Origin: Prillingera fragicola
Lineage: Eukaryota > Basidiomycota > Tremellomycetes > Trichosporonales > Trichosporonaceae
Direction of reading: 5' to 3'
Assembly: GCA_002335605.1 (NCBI GenBank)
Contig: BEDY01000007.1
Location: 496,001-560,000 of the forward strand
DNA: 64,000 bases
The position numbers were made by a program, and so were the translations under genes. Below, piece after piece: positions 23,106 through 33,886 of the stretch. Each line of letters opens with the position of its first letter. Position 1 is the stretch's first letter. The notes under the pieces were generated by a model. The model made no database searches and had not been told where the DNA came from. It was given only the letters and a program-made list of their open reading frames with translations.

Positions 23106-23263
23106 ATGTCAACAACCCCCTACCGCTGTCCCGGAAACTCCCAAGGCGAGAACCGCGGCGGTACGTCCTGTTTCTTTCACAGCTAACGCAAGGCTACTGC
23201 GAGATGATACGGCACAAGAACGGACACCTCCTGTGCAGGTTTTGCCACCGGCTCATGTGGTAG
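23106..23263 (+). CDS. Tiny Cys-rich protein, copy B (41 aa), paralogue of copy A
   Basis: Exons 23106-23160 and 23193-23263 flank a very short 32-nt intron (GTACGT donor, CTAAC branch point, GCAAG acceptor). The 41-aa product has Cys at 8, 21, 33 and 36, the same C-x12-C-x11-C-x2-C spacing as copy A. NRGG is at 16-19, Ile-Arg at 24-25, Gly29, a hydrophobic LL before the CxxC, and a C-terminal Trp. The intron falls in the same phase and codon (GG|G) as in copy A, with matching GTACGT donors. Using the earlier AG at 23181-23182 would destroy the cysteine pattern, which supports the acceptor chosen. As in A, the end reads TG|GTAG, so continuation into another exon is possible, but the candidate downstream frames show no similarity to copy A's. 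Function unknown. Confidence 0.55.
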
Positions 23264-24070
23264 CCCCCACCCAGCCCCCGGCACGGTGTGTAGGAAGCGA
23301 GTGGGGGCAGTGGAGGGCGAGGAACCCGGCGGCCGGGAGGAGCTCCACCGACCGGCAGAGATTGGCTGTGTCGTCTGGCTGATTTCGATGCTGGTCGGTG
23401 GGTGGCGATGTGTGGTCTGAGCGGGGTGGGATGACGCGGTGGCGCTGGTGGGTGGCGAGCTGCTGAGGTTGGGTTTGGGTTTGGTCTCGGATCTGGGACC
23501 TTTGGATCTGGGGACTTGAGACTTTGGTCTTTGTGGTGTATACTCTGTATCGATAGCGTGCATTGGTGATGTTTGTCAACGACCGGGTGCGTGGCGTCTC
23601 TGCCACGATGGCTGGTCGGCACACCTGGCGGGTCCCCGAGCTCTTGATGAATTGCTTACTGTACCCATCCTGATCGACAAGTGGACACTTCTGAATAATC
23701 TCCATCGACATCGAAAAGGCCGGCCTCCTGCAGCAATCCTGGCTTTCATCAGCCCAAGATGCTCGTCGCGAGTCAGCCATGACCCTGTGGAGCCTTGACA
23801 GGTGGACCCACGAGATGGAAGAAGCAGTTGGGATCTGCACAAGACGTAATGAATGAATTGACAAGACACCGAGTCGGAAGATGAATGGGTCATGGTCCAG
23901 AATCAGCATCAGTAGCAACGTCACGATACGTCACGCCGTCAGAGCGCGTCAGAGAGGCCATGGGTAATAGCCAATGTATCACATACATGCAATGCTCTAT
24001 ACGCCAGCAAGTTCTGGGCCGTTAGCACGGTCCACACACCATCCAGAGAACTCACCACCTACCCCCGCGC
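23264..24070. other. Gene-free stretch
   Basis: This is about 800 nt between the second micro-Cys gene and the FHA-protein gene. A minus-strand frame at 23253-23924 is open but has no recognisable protein character. Short CTTTGG/GGGACTT-like direct repeats occur near 23490-23530. No gene is called. Confidence 0.4.
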
Positions 24071-24964
24071 CTACTTGCCCGCATCCTCGTGCAAGAGCAC
24101 GTACTCGCGCGACGACGTGCCAAACTTGAGCACTAAAGGTCAGCGCCACCTGACACGACCAAACCCACCATCCGAAGCCTGTAGCTCATAGTACCGGCTC
24201 TTGGGCACCTCGATCCCATTAACATACGTCCCGTTCGTGCTGTCCAGATCGATCACAAATGGCTTGACCGCACTCGTCCTGTCGCCAAACTCGTTCTGCT
24301 TTGTGATCAGCCGAAACTGAATCGCAGCATGCTGCTTGGAGCAGCTCGGGTGCTGGATCGGAATGTCCGTGACGACAGCATCGCGGCCGACGAGGTAGCA
24401 CGACTGCTTGTAGATGTGCACGAGGTCGACCTGCTCGTCGCCCTTGAACACGTACAGGCGCCAGTTCTGGACCGGCTTGCGCGCCTCGGGCGGCTCGTGG
24501 TACTTTAGCGCGACGCCCTGCACCATGTTGGACTCCTTTGCGAGCAGGCCAGAGGGGGCAAAGTTTGGCTTTGGCGGTGACTTTGGCGCAGCGACCTGCC
24601 GTCAGCGCTCTCCTACACACCACAAACTCACTTCTCCAGCATCCTCGTCGTACCGTTTCCGATCCCCGTCCCGCTCAGTCTCGCGATCCCGAGCAGAATA
24701 ACTCCCCTCCTTGCTCTTCCGCCCCCCAAACCCCTCGCTCTTGCGCGCAAACCCCCCATCAGCGCCAGCCGTAGCGCCGCCGCCCCACCCGCCGTCTGTT
24801 GCTCGTCCGCCCCGTCCCCCTCCTCCTCCGCCGCGGTAGTTGTCGCCCCCGCGCCGTCCGTCTGGCGAGCGCCTACGCGGCGACCCCCGTCCGTAGTCTT
24901 CCCTCTCGCGCTTGGGCGAGCGTGAGCGGCGGCGCGAGTGAGGTGGGCTGTCTCGCTGCGGCAT
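24071..24964 (-). CDS. FHA-domain splicing factor, Pml1/SNIP1-like (RES complex)
   Basis: Three exons, 24632-24964, 24169-24595 and 24071-24132, with two 36-nt introns, give 273 aa. The N-terminus (about 1-110) is Arg/Ser- and Gly-rich (SRRRSRSPKRE, then a poly-Gly/Arg tract), as in SNIP1. The central segment GLLAKESNMVQGVALKY is typical of the family. The FHA domain follows (about 150-265): YLVGRD, IQHPSCSKQHAAIQF, and the phosphothreonine-binding loop end DLDSTNGTYVNG. It ends with REYVLLHED, matching the conserved SNIP1/Pml1 C-terminus. Pml1 is a subunit of the retention-and-splicing (RES) complex, which promotes splicing of weak introns and nuclear retention of pre-mRNA. That fits an organism with many very short introns, but the link here is inference. 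Confidence 0.9.
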
Positions 24965-25319
24965 GGATGTTGATGGTGGTGGAGTGGACAATGGCAACAG
25001 TACGAGCGACGGGATCAAATTGTTATGACAGTGACTTTTGGGTGACGTGCCTGGCGGGGGACATGCAAAGTCGCGTCGACAAGACGCGATCTTCTCATCT
25101 TGCTCTCTTTCTTTACTCTTCGCGTCTGGGTCTTTTACTCTTCTCATCCTGGTCTATGGCAGTATCATAGACTAGCACATTCAACTCTCGTCGAGGCATC
25201 CCTACTCGCAGACGGCAACTACCAGCCTAAGCGGCAGGCAACACCTCTTCCCACACGTCAACAAACAACTCCCCTCCTCCACCTCCTCTCCCCGTCGCCA
25301 CCCCGCATCCACATCCACA
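24965..25319. promoter_or_regulatory. Divergent promoter between the FHA-protein and coiled-coil genes
   Basis: This is 355 nt between two divergent ATGs. CT-rich tracts at 25090-25150 and C/A-rich leader sequence at 25250-25319 precede the plus-strand gene. No specific site was recognised. Confidence 0.4.
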
Positions 25320-26130
25320 ATGGGCCGCCCGTCCGCTGCCCTCCAGGACCAAATCGCCTCGTTGAAACAAGAACTCGAGCTGTCCTCCTTTCTCAACAAG
25401 GGCGTGCTCGCGACCAACGCAGAACTGAAAGAACGCCTCGAGCTCTTGCAAACCGAAAACTCTGCTCTCCGCGCGGCAGAAAAGCAACTCAGCACCATCG
25501 AGGCGTCCCTGGAAGCCGCGCTCGCCGACGTCAAGCACTTTAAAGAACGCACAGCCACGGCAGAACGTCGTGCGGCGCGGGCAGAGGAGAGCAAACGCCG
25601 CGCTGTCGAGCGCGCCAGCGCTAGTGCCAGCGCCCCCAGCAGGGAGGCAAAGGAGGCAGCGACCTGGCGTGCGCGCTTTGAGCGTGTTCAGCGCGCGCTC
25701 GAGGATGTCAACTCGGAAGTGGCAGAAGAGGCAGCCGCCAGCGTGAGTACACTCTCACGCACAGACACTGTGGCTGACGTAGCAGGCTCGCCGCAAAGAC
25801 TTCAAATCCGCCCCGACCCCCGTAAGCACCATTAGCACCACCTCGTCGCGTACAAAGAAACGCAGCCATAACGAACATCACGCGACGTCAACGGATGACG
25901 AGCGAGACACGGCCCACACGTCACCCAGCCGGCCGCGCAAGGCCGCTGTCAAAACGCCCGTTGCCCCCGCGATGGAACGCACGTCAAACCTGCCCGTCAA
26001 GAGGAAGAAGGTGCTCAAATGCGCGCCGTCGCCGTTTGTCGCGCTGCCTACGCCAGAGGTGACGGTCAAGGAGGAGGCGGAGAGTGATTGGGATCCGTTG
26101 GGGAGTTTTGATGATATCGACGAGTTTTAG
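25320..26130 (+). CDS. Coiled-coil nuclear-type protein (255 aa), unknown
   Basis: Exons 25320-25742 and 25786-26130 are separated by a 43-nt intron (GTGAGT, CTGAC, AGCAG). Residues 5-140 are a continuous leucine/heptad coiled coil (DQIASLKQELELSSFL, LKERLELLQTEN, then Ala/Arg/Glu-rich). The second half is basic and Ser/Thr-rich (TKKRSHNEHH, RPRKAAVK, VKRKKVLK), with nuclear-localisation-like clusters. It finishes with a short acidic motif, DWDPLGSFDDIDEF. The layout suggests a nuclear dimeric protein, but no DNA-binding basic region precedes the coil, so it is not a standard bZIP. No family was recognised. Confidence 0.75.
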
Positions 26131-26345
26131 CGCGGCCTCAGTGCGAGGTGTGCGGAGAGACGTCCAGAGTTGTATAAGAGGCCGAATATCAAGGACGATC
26201 CAGATACCACGGTGAGATGGTCGATTCCGACAAGACACTTGTAGCCAGCGCCAAAGTTGTAAAGAACCAATCATGTATGTACGCCATGACGACCTACAGT
26301 ATGCCAATGATATGCCATGGTGTTACAATGCTATGCACTTCTCAC

Positions 26346-28374
26346 TTACTCCTCGACCGCGGCCTCCGCCTGACCCGGCGACGCGGCGCCGGAGCGCTGC
26401 GGACTATCCTCGACCCATGCCCCGACCTCCTTCCTTTCCCCCCGCATGACGCGCTGCACAAAGGCTGGAAAGCTGTAGTCGCCCGCAGCGAATTTGACGC
26501 GTTTCCCCTCCCCAAGCGATCGGTAGGGTAGCAGCCAGACAGCGGCGTGTTGCACGAGCTCCTCCGTGGCGTGGCCATTCGATGCACCCGCGTGGACAGC
26601 GTCGCTGGCCTCCAGCTCGTAGTTTCCCTGCGCCCACCCCTTGACCCTCCATCGAGGCTGGGTGAACAGCTCGCGAAAAACGACATGACCCATGGACAGC
26701 GTCGTCATGCCCTCTCTCGCTCCGCGTGCGAGGGCGTCAAGCGCAACGACGGTAAAAGGCACAGAGATACGCGCGACGCGGGGAGCGGGCAACCGACGCG
26801 GCTGCAAGAACGCGGGCAGGGTCGGCGTGGAGGCGCCGTCGTACACTGAGGAAGTGTATTCGCGGACAAACGTCGAGGAGACGGCTGCTAGCGAGTTGTG
26901 GAACGAGGTCATGCCCCTGCGCTCCAGCGGTTCTGTCGAGCCAGGGTTCTCCGTAGACAGCGCGGCAATGCCGTTCGTCACGCCGTCGATGCCGTTGGCG
27001 TCCTCGTCGAATACCTTGATCCTCAGACCCTTCATACACCCCTCACGCCCCGCATACCTGCTTCCTTCCCAGAAATCCCCCTCCTCGAGCCCCGTAAGAC
27101 GGCGCATGCGGCGCTGCTCCCCGCCCTCGCCAATTGTCGATTCCGAACATATAGTTTCCTGGAGATAGTTGACAGATTGACGGGTGGCCCAGAACTCTAC
27201 TGGTCCGCTACCCGGCGAGGACTCGAGCGCGTCACGAATAACCTCGACTAGTGGGCGGTCCATCTCCTCGAGCAATGCGCGCACGAGCTCGCGCGAGTTC
27301 TGAGACTGTGCCGCGTCGTCTTCGTCGTCCTTGCCACCCACAAGGCCCGGGGGACGATAGTACCGCTCCCTCGCCCCCGCTGCGTCGGCTGGCAGGGGAT
27401 GATGCAGCAGATCCGAGCACAGGCCCATGAGCGCCGTGGGATCCAAGTTGAGCCTGCGTGAGGGAAGCAGTATCGGCGGTGGTTCAAGCACAGTTGGGAG
27501 AGTCGCAAGCGGATACTCGGACAAGTCACCAAAGACGAGGTTGACGCCGCGGGCCCGCACAGCAGCAAAGGTGGCAGGTATCCTCGGGTCCGCGTGACCG
27601 CCCTCTGGAAACTCCTCGATACGCGACAGCCGTAGTGTGAGCTTCGGCGCCTCGGCACCAGGTATCCTCTCGGCCGTGTCCGCGAGGGCGAGCAGGTCGT
27701 CGACAAGCTTGAGCAAGCTGTTCTGCAGCCCAGCAGTCGGTGCGTCCTCGGCGTCCGACCACTCGTCGTCGCTAGCAAGGTACGAGTCCTGCTCCCGAAA
27801 CTCTGCCAAGAGCTGATTGGGCTTTTTCGAGTATATCCTGATCCACTCGGCGCCACCTCGCGCAACGACGTCCACAAACACCTCCCCGCCCTTGCCCTTG
27901 CCCTTCTTCTTCCCCACCGCCTTGCCCGTGACGGGATCCCAGGAGCCAGACGTGCCGGCTGGAGAGACCGACATGCGGACCGCTGGTACGGGGGTGCGCG
28001 CAATGACGAGCTGTTTCCACGCCGTCACTAGGCCGGCGGCGATGGGGTAGGGGTCCTCGCGTGGGGGAACACCAGACGCGGCGAGCTGGGCGTCAGTGGT
28101 CGCTCTCCACATGTCCTACACGCTCTGCACTACCTGCCAGCTCAGTGAGCAAGACAGAATGACTCACAGCTCTGAATGACTCGGCATTGTTCTCAATGGT
28201 ATCCACAAACTTTCTCAAGCCCTGCGTATCCTCGGACCTCCATGTCGTGCCCGTCGACTCGTCAAGAACAGGCGGGGCGAAGGCGAGGCGGCGTTGATCA
28301 AAGGCGTGAATGTGGGACAACAGCTCGTCCATTAACGTGAGTGTTTCCTCCAATGCTTGGGAGAGGTCGCGCAT
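26346..28374 (-). CDS. DUF1308-like protein (C7orf25/UPF0415 type), 658 aa
   Basis: Exons 28168-28374 and 26346-28115 flank a 52-nt intron. The N-terminus is helical (LSQALEETLTLMDELLSHIHAF, then FVDTIENNAESFRA). A middle segment contains GGAEWIRIYSKKP. The most diagnostic part is GVNLVFGDLS followed by LNLDPTALMGLCSDL, which resembles the LNLD-T-LIALVS segment of metazoan C7orf25/DUF1308 proteins. The C-terminal about 250 residues include FWATRQSVNYLQETI and FTVVALDALARG. Family-level knowledge: DUF1308 proteins have no firmly established function. The assignment rests on a few motifs and gross layout, so it is moderate. Confidence 0.75.
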
Positions 28375-28659
28375 CGTGCCGGACCTGCTCTAATGGGGAG
28401 AGGAGTACGAGGGAGAGAGGTCCGACATTGCACAGTTGGAGAAAGTGGAGGCAGCTCTGGATTTGGTCCCGTGGCCTCCACCCCGCATGCCCAGTGGTGT
28501 ACTTAAGCTGCGCAGCTCGACGCGAGGAATGTCGACATAAACATGAAATGCTACATGTATACCACTACTGAGGGTAGGTCCTAGTGAACCAGGGAATGCA
28601 AGGTGTGGAATGGTATGATTGAGAGGTGTGACGACGGTGATACAATGCCCCGCCTTTGT

Positions 28660-30629
28660 CTAGATGTCCACACTAAACTCCCAACGTCGCTACAACAGTC
28701 AGCACTGGTGGTCTCACAGCCACAGCTAAACTCACCTCGAGGTATCCCCTGAGCGTGTCGTCGAGAAGAATGTCGTGGCGCTTCTGCACATACGCCTAGA
28801 ACTGTCAGCGCCACTCGGATCCGTGGTTGCCCAGCCACTACTCACCGCCTGGTTGGTGACGTCAAAGCGGAGCTTTGCAATCGGCTGCTCGGCCATGTTT
28901 GACTCGAGCAGGTACGACAGGTTTTCAACTGCGCGTTCAAGGTCACGCTGGTTGTCCTCGAACAACTCGGTCTGGTTGTTGCGCTTGAGGTAGAATGCCA
29001 TGCAGTAGGACCACTTGAGCAGGATACGGCTCTTGCTGACCACGGCGACGGCGTCGCGTGCAAACTGGACCTCGATCCAGGACAGACTGCTGTTGTTCTG
29101 CATCTGCTCCATCTTCTTCTCGGTCGACTTGTAAAACTCGGCGTCAAGCTTGGCACTCTGCTCGTGGTTTGCCCAGCGGTTAAAGTACTGCAGTCAGCGT
29201 GTGTTGTCAGAGTGTCACTTACATGGAGGTAGCGTTCCAGGCTCTGGCGAGACTTGGCCTGCTGGTCGCGCGCGTCGGTGCCCGACTTTTCGTCGAAACG
29301 GTTGCACTGGTACCAGCTGGTTCCGTGCTCTGTCCATGATCCCATGCAAACCCAGCAGAACTCCCACTTGCACTTCTTGCACGTCATGTGGTTGCAGCCA
29401 CCATTCTTCTCAATCGTCGACTGGCACTTGGGGCATTCTTTCGTGTTCGCGTTCAGCCAGTTGGCAGTCTCCGAGTCGTCGGCGCACTTCTTCTCCCACA
29501 GCTTGACAATCTTGCAAAGCACGGGGCGGTGGTCATTGTCGTAGCCGCAGCCAAAGCAAAAGTTGTTGCCACAGTCGCACAGGATAGTTGGTACGAGCTG
29601 GTTGAGCATGCGCGGCGGTGCCTGTGTGCACTCGCAGGCATCGTCGCAGCCAGGGTGAGGGCACCAGCGCAGGTTGGGCGAGTCGGCGACAAAGGCAATG
29701 CGCAAGAGCTCGTGGTAACGGTCGGATGTTGGCTTGTCGACAAGCTCGTCCACGGCCTCCTCGCGCACTATACGACTGCAGTCGCTCTCCATGCACTGAA
29801 TTCTCCCGCTCTCGGCTTCGTTCTTGACCTTACCGGTCAAGTATTCCTTCCAGCATCCACGGCAGAAGCGGTGGTTGCATCCAAGGGCAAAGGTAGCCTT
29901 CTCAAAATCGGCTGCCGGGTACTCGTTGCAGCAGATGGGGCAGTCAAAGTCCCCGGGAAGTGCCATGCCGCCTGACCTGAATGGGTTCTTGCTCTTCAGA
30001 ACAGGAGACGTGGCGGTAGATGTGCTGGGCGATCCGGGTGGCGACAGACCGGCGTCACGGAGGGACTTGGCGGGGTCGGTCCAGAAGTCTTCCTGCAGTT
30101 TCTCGGTGTTCCAAGCATAGTGACGAAGAAGGATCGCTGCGCTTGATGCCTTGGGCGTCAGTAAGCTGCGTAGGCGTGCTAAAACTCACAGGAACTTCCA
30201 GCAAGGTCTGAACCTTGCGAATCTCCTTGTTCTGCATCTCGGTAATCTGCGCGGGTGTCTTAATCTTGTACGCCACATCGTATGGCTTCTTGGACGGTGG
30301 CGCTACAGAGGTCAGAAGATGCTTTGGAAACGCGTGCCGTTGAGGTCTACTCACCCTCGGCGGCGGGGCTCAACGCGTCAAAGACGTCGGGTTCAGACTC
30401 GGAGTCAACATCTGGGTGCGGTCAGCCAGGTCCCGATGATGTTGGAAATCACCGCTTGGTGCGGGCGGGGCAGAGATGGGAAATCGTGCAGAGATACACG
30501 TCGACGACGACGCCTCAAACGGGTCCCGTGCAGGCGACTAGGGCACTCACCTTCGACTACAAAGTCGTCCTCGTCAAAGCCGTCGTCGGCGTCATCGTAC
30601 ATAAAGTCTGCGTCGTCGTCCGACGACAT
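28660..30629 (-). CDS. Ariadne-type RBR E3 ubiquitin ligase
   Basis: Seven exons: 30551-30629, 30355-30411, 30190-30302, 29223-30149, 28846-29187, 28736-28795 and 28660-28689 (535 aa). The introns are 139, 52, 40, 35, 50 and 46 nt. An acidic N-terminus (DADFMYDDADDGFDEDDF) leads into a UBA-like segment (ILLRHYAWNTEKLQEDFW). RING1 starts at about residue 152 (CPICC...CNHRFCRGCW), then the IBR (CPHPGCD...CDCGNNFCFGCG), and RING2 from about 322 with catalytic Cys near residue 335 in NGGCNHMTC. The Ariadne C-terminal helical domain follows (YFNRWANHEQSAKL, LKWSYCMAFYLKRNN, LLESNMAEQPIAKLRFDVTNQA). Family knowledge: Ariadne ligases receive ubiquitin from UbcH7-type E2s and work with neddylated cullins. 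It is divergent from the Nup84/Nup107 gene. A frame open upstream of the ATG is probably 5' leader. Confidence 0.95.
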
Positions 30630-31289
30630 ACAAGTGGAGCTTTTGAGGGCCTGGGTGACGGTTTGAGGGGTTGCTGTTGGCGAGATGGATTCTACGCGTG
30701 CGCGCTTTGAAGCTTTGGGTGATTGCGACGAGTGGTGTACACGCGCTCGCTTGGCTGTGGTGGGAGGGGGCGACGAGGTGGGAGACGGTGTGATTAATGA
30801 CAGGGCGGCGAGTTCTGTACGCGGGTCATGCAAGTCGGGGGGCTCGAGTGGCGCGAGGCGGGATGTATAATCTCTATAGAGTGAAAGATGGAATGGCGTG
30901 TTACAGGGACAATTCGTGCGCGGGTGTAGTCCTAGAGTGCTGTCGCGTCGAGGCAGCTGCTGAGAGTGCAGATGATATAGAGCAGAGAGAGGGAGAGAGT
31001 GAGCAAGAGAGAGCAAGAGAGAGCAAGAAACGATGATTGCCAGCTGACTCCCCTGCCCGTGCCTGGACTCTACTCACTCCCATCCGCCACCCAACAACAT
31101 CCAGTGAGCAACGGAAGCAAAAAATGCCTCCACCTTGCACTACACGTCATTTTATTAGTTCCTCCGTCATTGAGCTTATCAGTAATAGCACATGTTTCTG
31201 GACACTGAGGGAGGGAAGGTGCATCAACTCGAACTCATCAACAATCGGCATCTTCAACACTCCCATTGCCAAGGCCTTGTTGCTGCGCC
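30630..31289. promoter_or_regulatory. Divergent promoter of the Ariadne and Nup84/Nup107 genes
   Basis: This is 660 nt between two divergent ATGs. It contains a purine-rich GA tract (30982-31029, repeated GAGAGAGCAA units) and an AT-richer segment near 31110-31200. No other element was recognised. The antisense frame extending from the Ariadne start to about 31016 is uninterrupted but lacks conserved character. Confidence 0.45.
30982..31029 (+). repeat. GA-rich simple repeat
   Basis: This is an imperfect purine run in the Ariadne/Nup84 promoter: GAGAGAGGGAGAGAG, followed by AGCAAGAGAG units repeated about three times. Confidence 0.8.
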
Positions 31290-33748
31290 ATGGCAAACGA
31301 CATGGTAGAGCAGGGACGCTCCCCTTACGAGGCATTCGCCCACATCTTTTCAGCCTTCCACGACAATCAGCAACAAGCTGGACCTTCCTCAAAGCAGCTC
31401 GACTCGCCCATTCCCTATGATCGTGTTCTTGCCGAGAACGGTGGCATGCTCTCGGCCCTCATGGGTAGTCTTGAGGAGTTGTATGTATATTGATCCTCTG
31501 GTGACGCATACTAATCCCCCTCAGCCTCCGTGCGCACCCATCCGGCCAAGGGTTGTCGGCCAACGAGTACGACTACTACCTGCTCGAGCACCGTACCTGG
31601 TCGTTGATACGTGCCGTCTTTGAGTAGGTCTCAAGCAATAGAGTCGGACTGACAGTCAGCAACCGCCTGACCCGCGCCGACCCAGACTTCCACGCTCCCT
31701 CGGCCGAGACCCAGATCCAGGAGAACCCATACGCACCACCACGGGATCTTCTCCAGACGATCATCGACGAAGACAACAGCCTGAGCCTCTACGCCGCTCT
31801 CCACGAGCACCTTTCTTCTCGCGCTCTCTTTTCCTCACCACCACCCATCGAGGCACGTGCAGGCTACATCCCATCCACTCTGCGCCGCGCAAAGGCTGCC
31901 CGCCTGAACAACGGAACTGCAAAGACGACGTCGCTCGACCCCGACTTTACGCTGCGTGATCCCCACGGGCAGGGTCTGGCCGGCGAGGACAACACGTACC
32001 AGGGACCACTCCTGGATACGCTTTGGGACCTCGTCAGGCATGGCGAGCTCGACAAGGCAATGACCGTGTGCCAGCAGGGCGGCGAACCCTGGCGTGCGGC
32101 GTCGTTGATGGGTGGATTGAGGTGGACGATGGGAGGAATGACGACCGAGACTATGGGTGTCAGCCCGTTGGATGGCAACCGTGCACGCGCATTGTGGAAG
32201 AAGAGCTGCCGTGCGATCGCCAAGAACCCTACTCTCACCCCCGCTGAGAGGCAACTTTATGCTGCCCTCATCTCGGATCTTCCTACTCTTCTGCCCGCAT
32301 GTGACACCTGGGAGGACCAGCTGTGGGCACACATTCAGCACCGCTTGGAGGCGCGCATCGACAAGCGCTGGCATGAGTTGGGCGGATTCTGGGAGGCCGA
32401 GGACCAGCTGCTGGGTAGGGTGGATGAGGAGAACGTCGAGGTTGGTCTGGGAGGCCTCGAGGAGGTGTTTGCAAGCATTTCAGCTGTGCAGACTGGCGAG
32501 GTCGCCCGCGCAGTGCACAACCCGTACTATGCCGCTCAGCGCCAGATTATTCTCAATCGTGCCGAAACGCTCCTCGACACCTTTGCCGACCGTGTTACGA
32601 GTTTGGACGACTCTGTCTCCCCCGAGCTCATTGGCCCGCTGGTGCGCTTCTTTGCCCACCTTGTTCTTGTGCTCCGCAGTCTTGGCCAGCCCGTCCCCGA
32701 GTCGGCGGCCAACACCATTCTGGAAGAGTATCTGCACGTCCTGGAGCGCCAGGGTGACGACTCACTCGTTGCCATGTACGCCGCCTGCCTTCGCGAGGGC
32801 AACGGCGAGGAGAGCTACGCACGTTTCCTGCGCGCCATGGACCCCAACGCGACTCGCGAGCAAAAGCAGGAGGCTCTGCTTCGTGCCAAGCAGTACAATC
32901 TGGACGTCGCGGCTATCGCAAAGGAAACGGTGCGTATGATTCTCGACTCGGCCTTCCAGGACATGCCGTCGCTGGTCCCTGGGCAGCCGGACATTACGAC
33001 ATTTGCATCAGGCCTGTCCGAGCGCGATGTCAATCTCATCCGCTCCATCGAGTGGCTGACCATGGTGCCCGAAACCCTCGACGACGCACTGCTGCGCTCC
33101 AACGACGTTGCGCGCTACTTTCTCGCTCTCGGCCAAGCCAACGCGGCGCAAGCACTCCTGCAGACTCTGCCCAAAGACCTCTCCACGCTCTCCGACGACG
33201 CCGGCCACCAGCTCCAGGAACACCAGCACTACGCCGCCCTCTTTGAGGTCTTTGCCGCCCATGATGCGGTGGACAAGCAGCTCGACAGCCAGCCAAAGGA
33301 CACGGCCACCCAGGCCGTCCGGCTCGCCTACCGCAAAAAGCTCCTCGCAGCCATCGAGCACACGCACGCCGCGACACGCGAGCTGCTCACGTCCGGCTGG
33401 CTCCGTTTCCACATTTCGAGCAGGACAGCCTATGGCGAGCAGCGGAAAAAGGAACTGCAGCGGATCCGCCAGATCTTTGTCCCCGACCTCGTGCTGAGGC
33501 TACACGCCGTGCTCGTCGAGTCGCGCCAGACCTTTCCGCAGCTCCTGCAGGACGCGCTCGACCTCCCCAAGCTCGTGGCCGCGGAGGAGTATCACGTCTA
33601 CGACGAGTTCCTGGGCCGCGCGGGCGAGCCTGCGCGCCGGCTCGTTACGTATTTGGAGCGCGTTAGGGAGGCGAGCATGTTTGCGCTTGCTGGTGGGAGT
33701 GGGAGCCCGTTCCGCGCCGTCAAGGCATCAGCGGCTGGAACGGCGTGA
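31290..33748 (+). CDS. NUP84: Nuclear pore complex subunit Nup84/Nup107
   Basis: Exons 31290-31480, 31525-31623 and 31660-33748 (introns 44 and 36 nt) encode 792 aa. The diagnostic Nup107 motif CQQGGEPWRAASLMGG lies near residue 260, and the scaffold is almost entirely alpha-helical, as expected for an ACE1-type nucleoporin. The C-terminal half contains RIRQIFVPDLVLRLHAVL and EEYHVYDEFLG, matching the Nup84/Nup107 tail that contacts Nup133. It acts in the Y-complex (Nup84/Nup107-160) of the nuclear pore coat, in mRNA export and pore assembly. The start ATG at 31290 (GCCATGG) is preferred; another in-frame ATG lies three codons on. It is transcribed divergently from the Ariadne gene. Confidence 0.93.
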
Positions 33749-33886
33749 GCGCGTCCGCGAGTGCTACGGAGGGTAGTATGTAGAGTTGATGCATAGGTGG
33801 TGTACAAGAACGTGAGCAGTTTTACATGGCATAGGTATTGACAACGGAGGGTGATGAGTCGGTCGTGGCATCGTTCGTGACGGGTG

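Noticed and set aside
30630..31016. An N-terminal extension of the Ariadne protein to an upstream start
   Set aside because: The frame is open, but Ariadne proteins start with the acidic DD-rich tract, which follows ATG 30629. The upstream part lacks conserved features.
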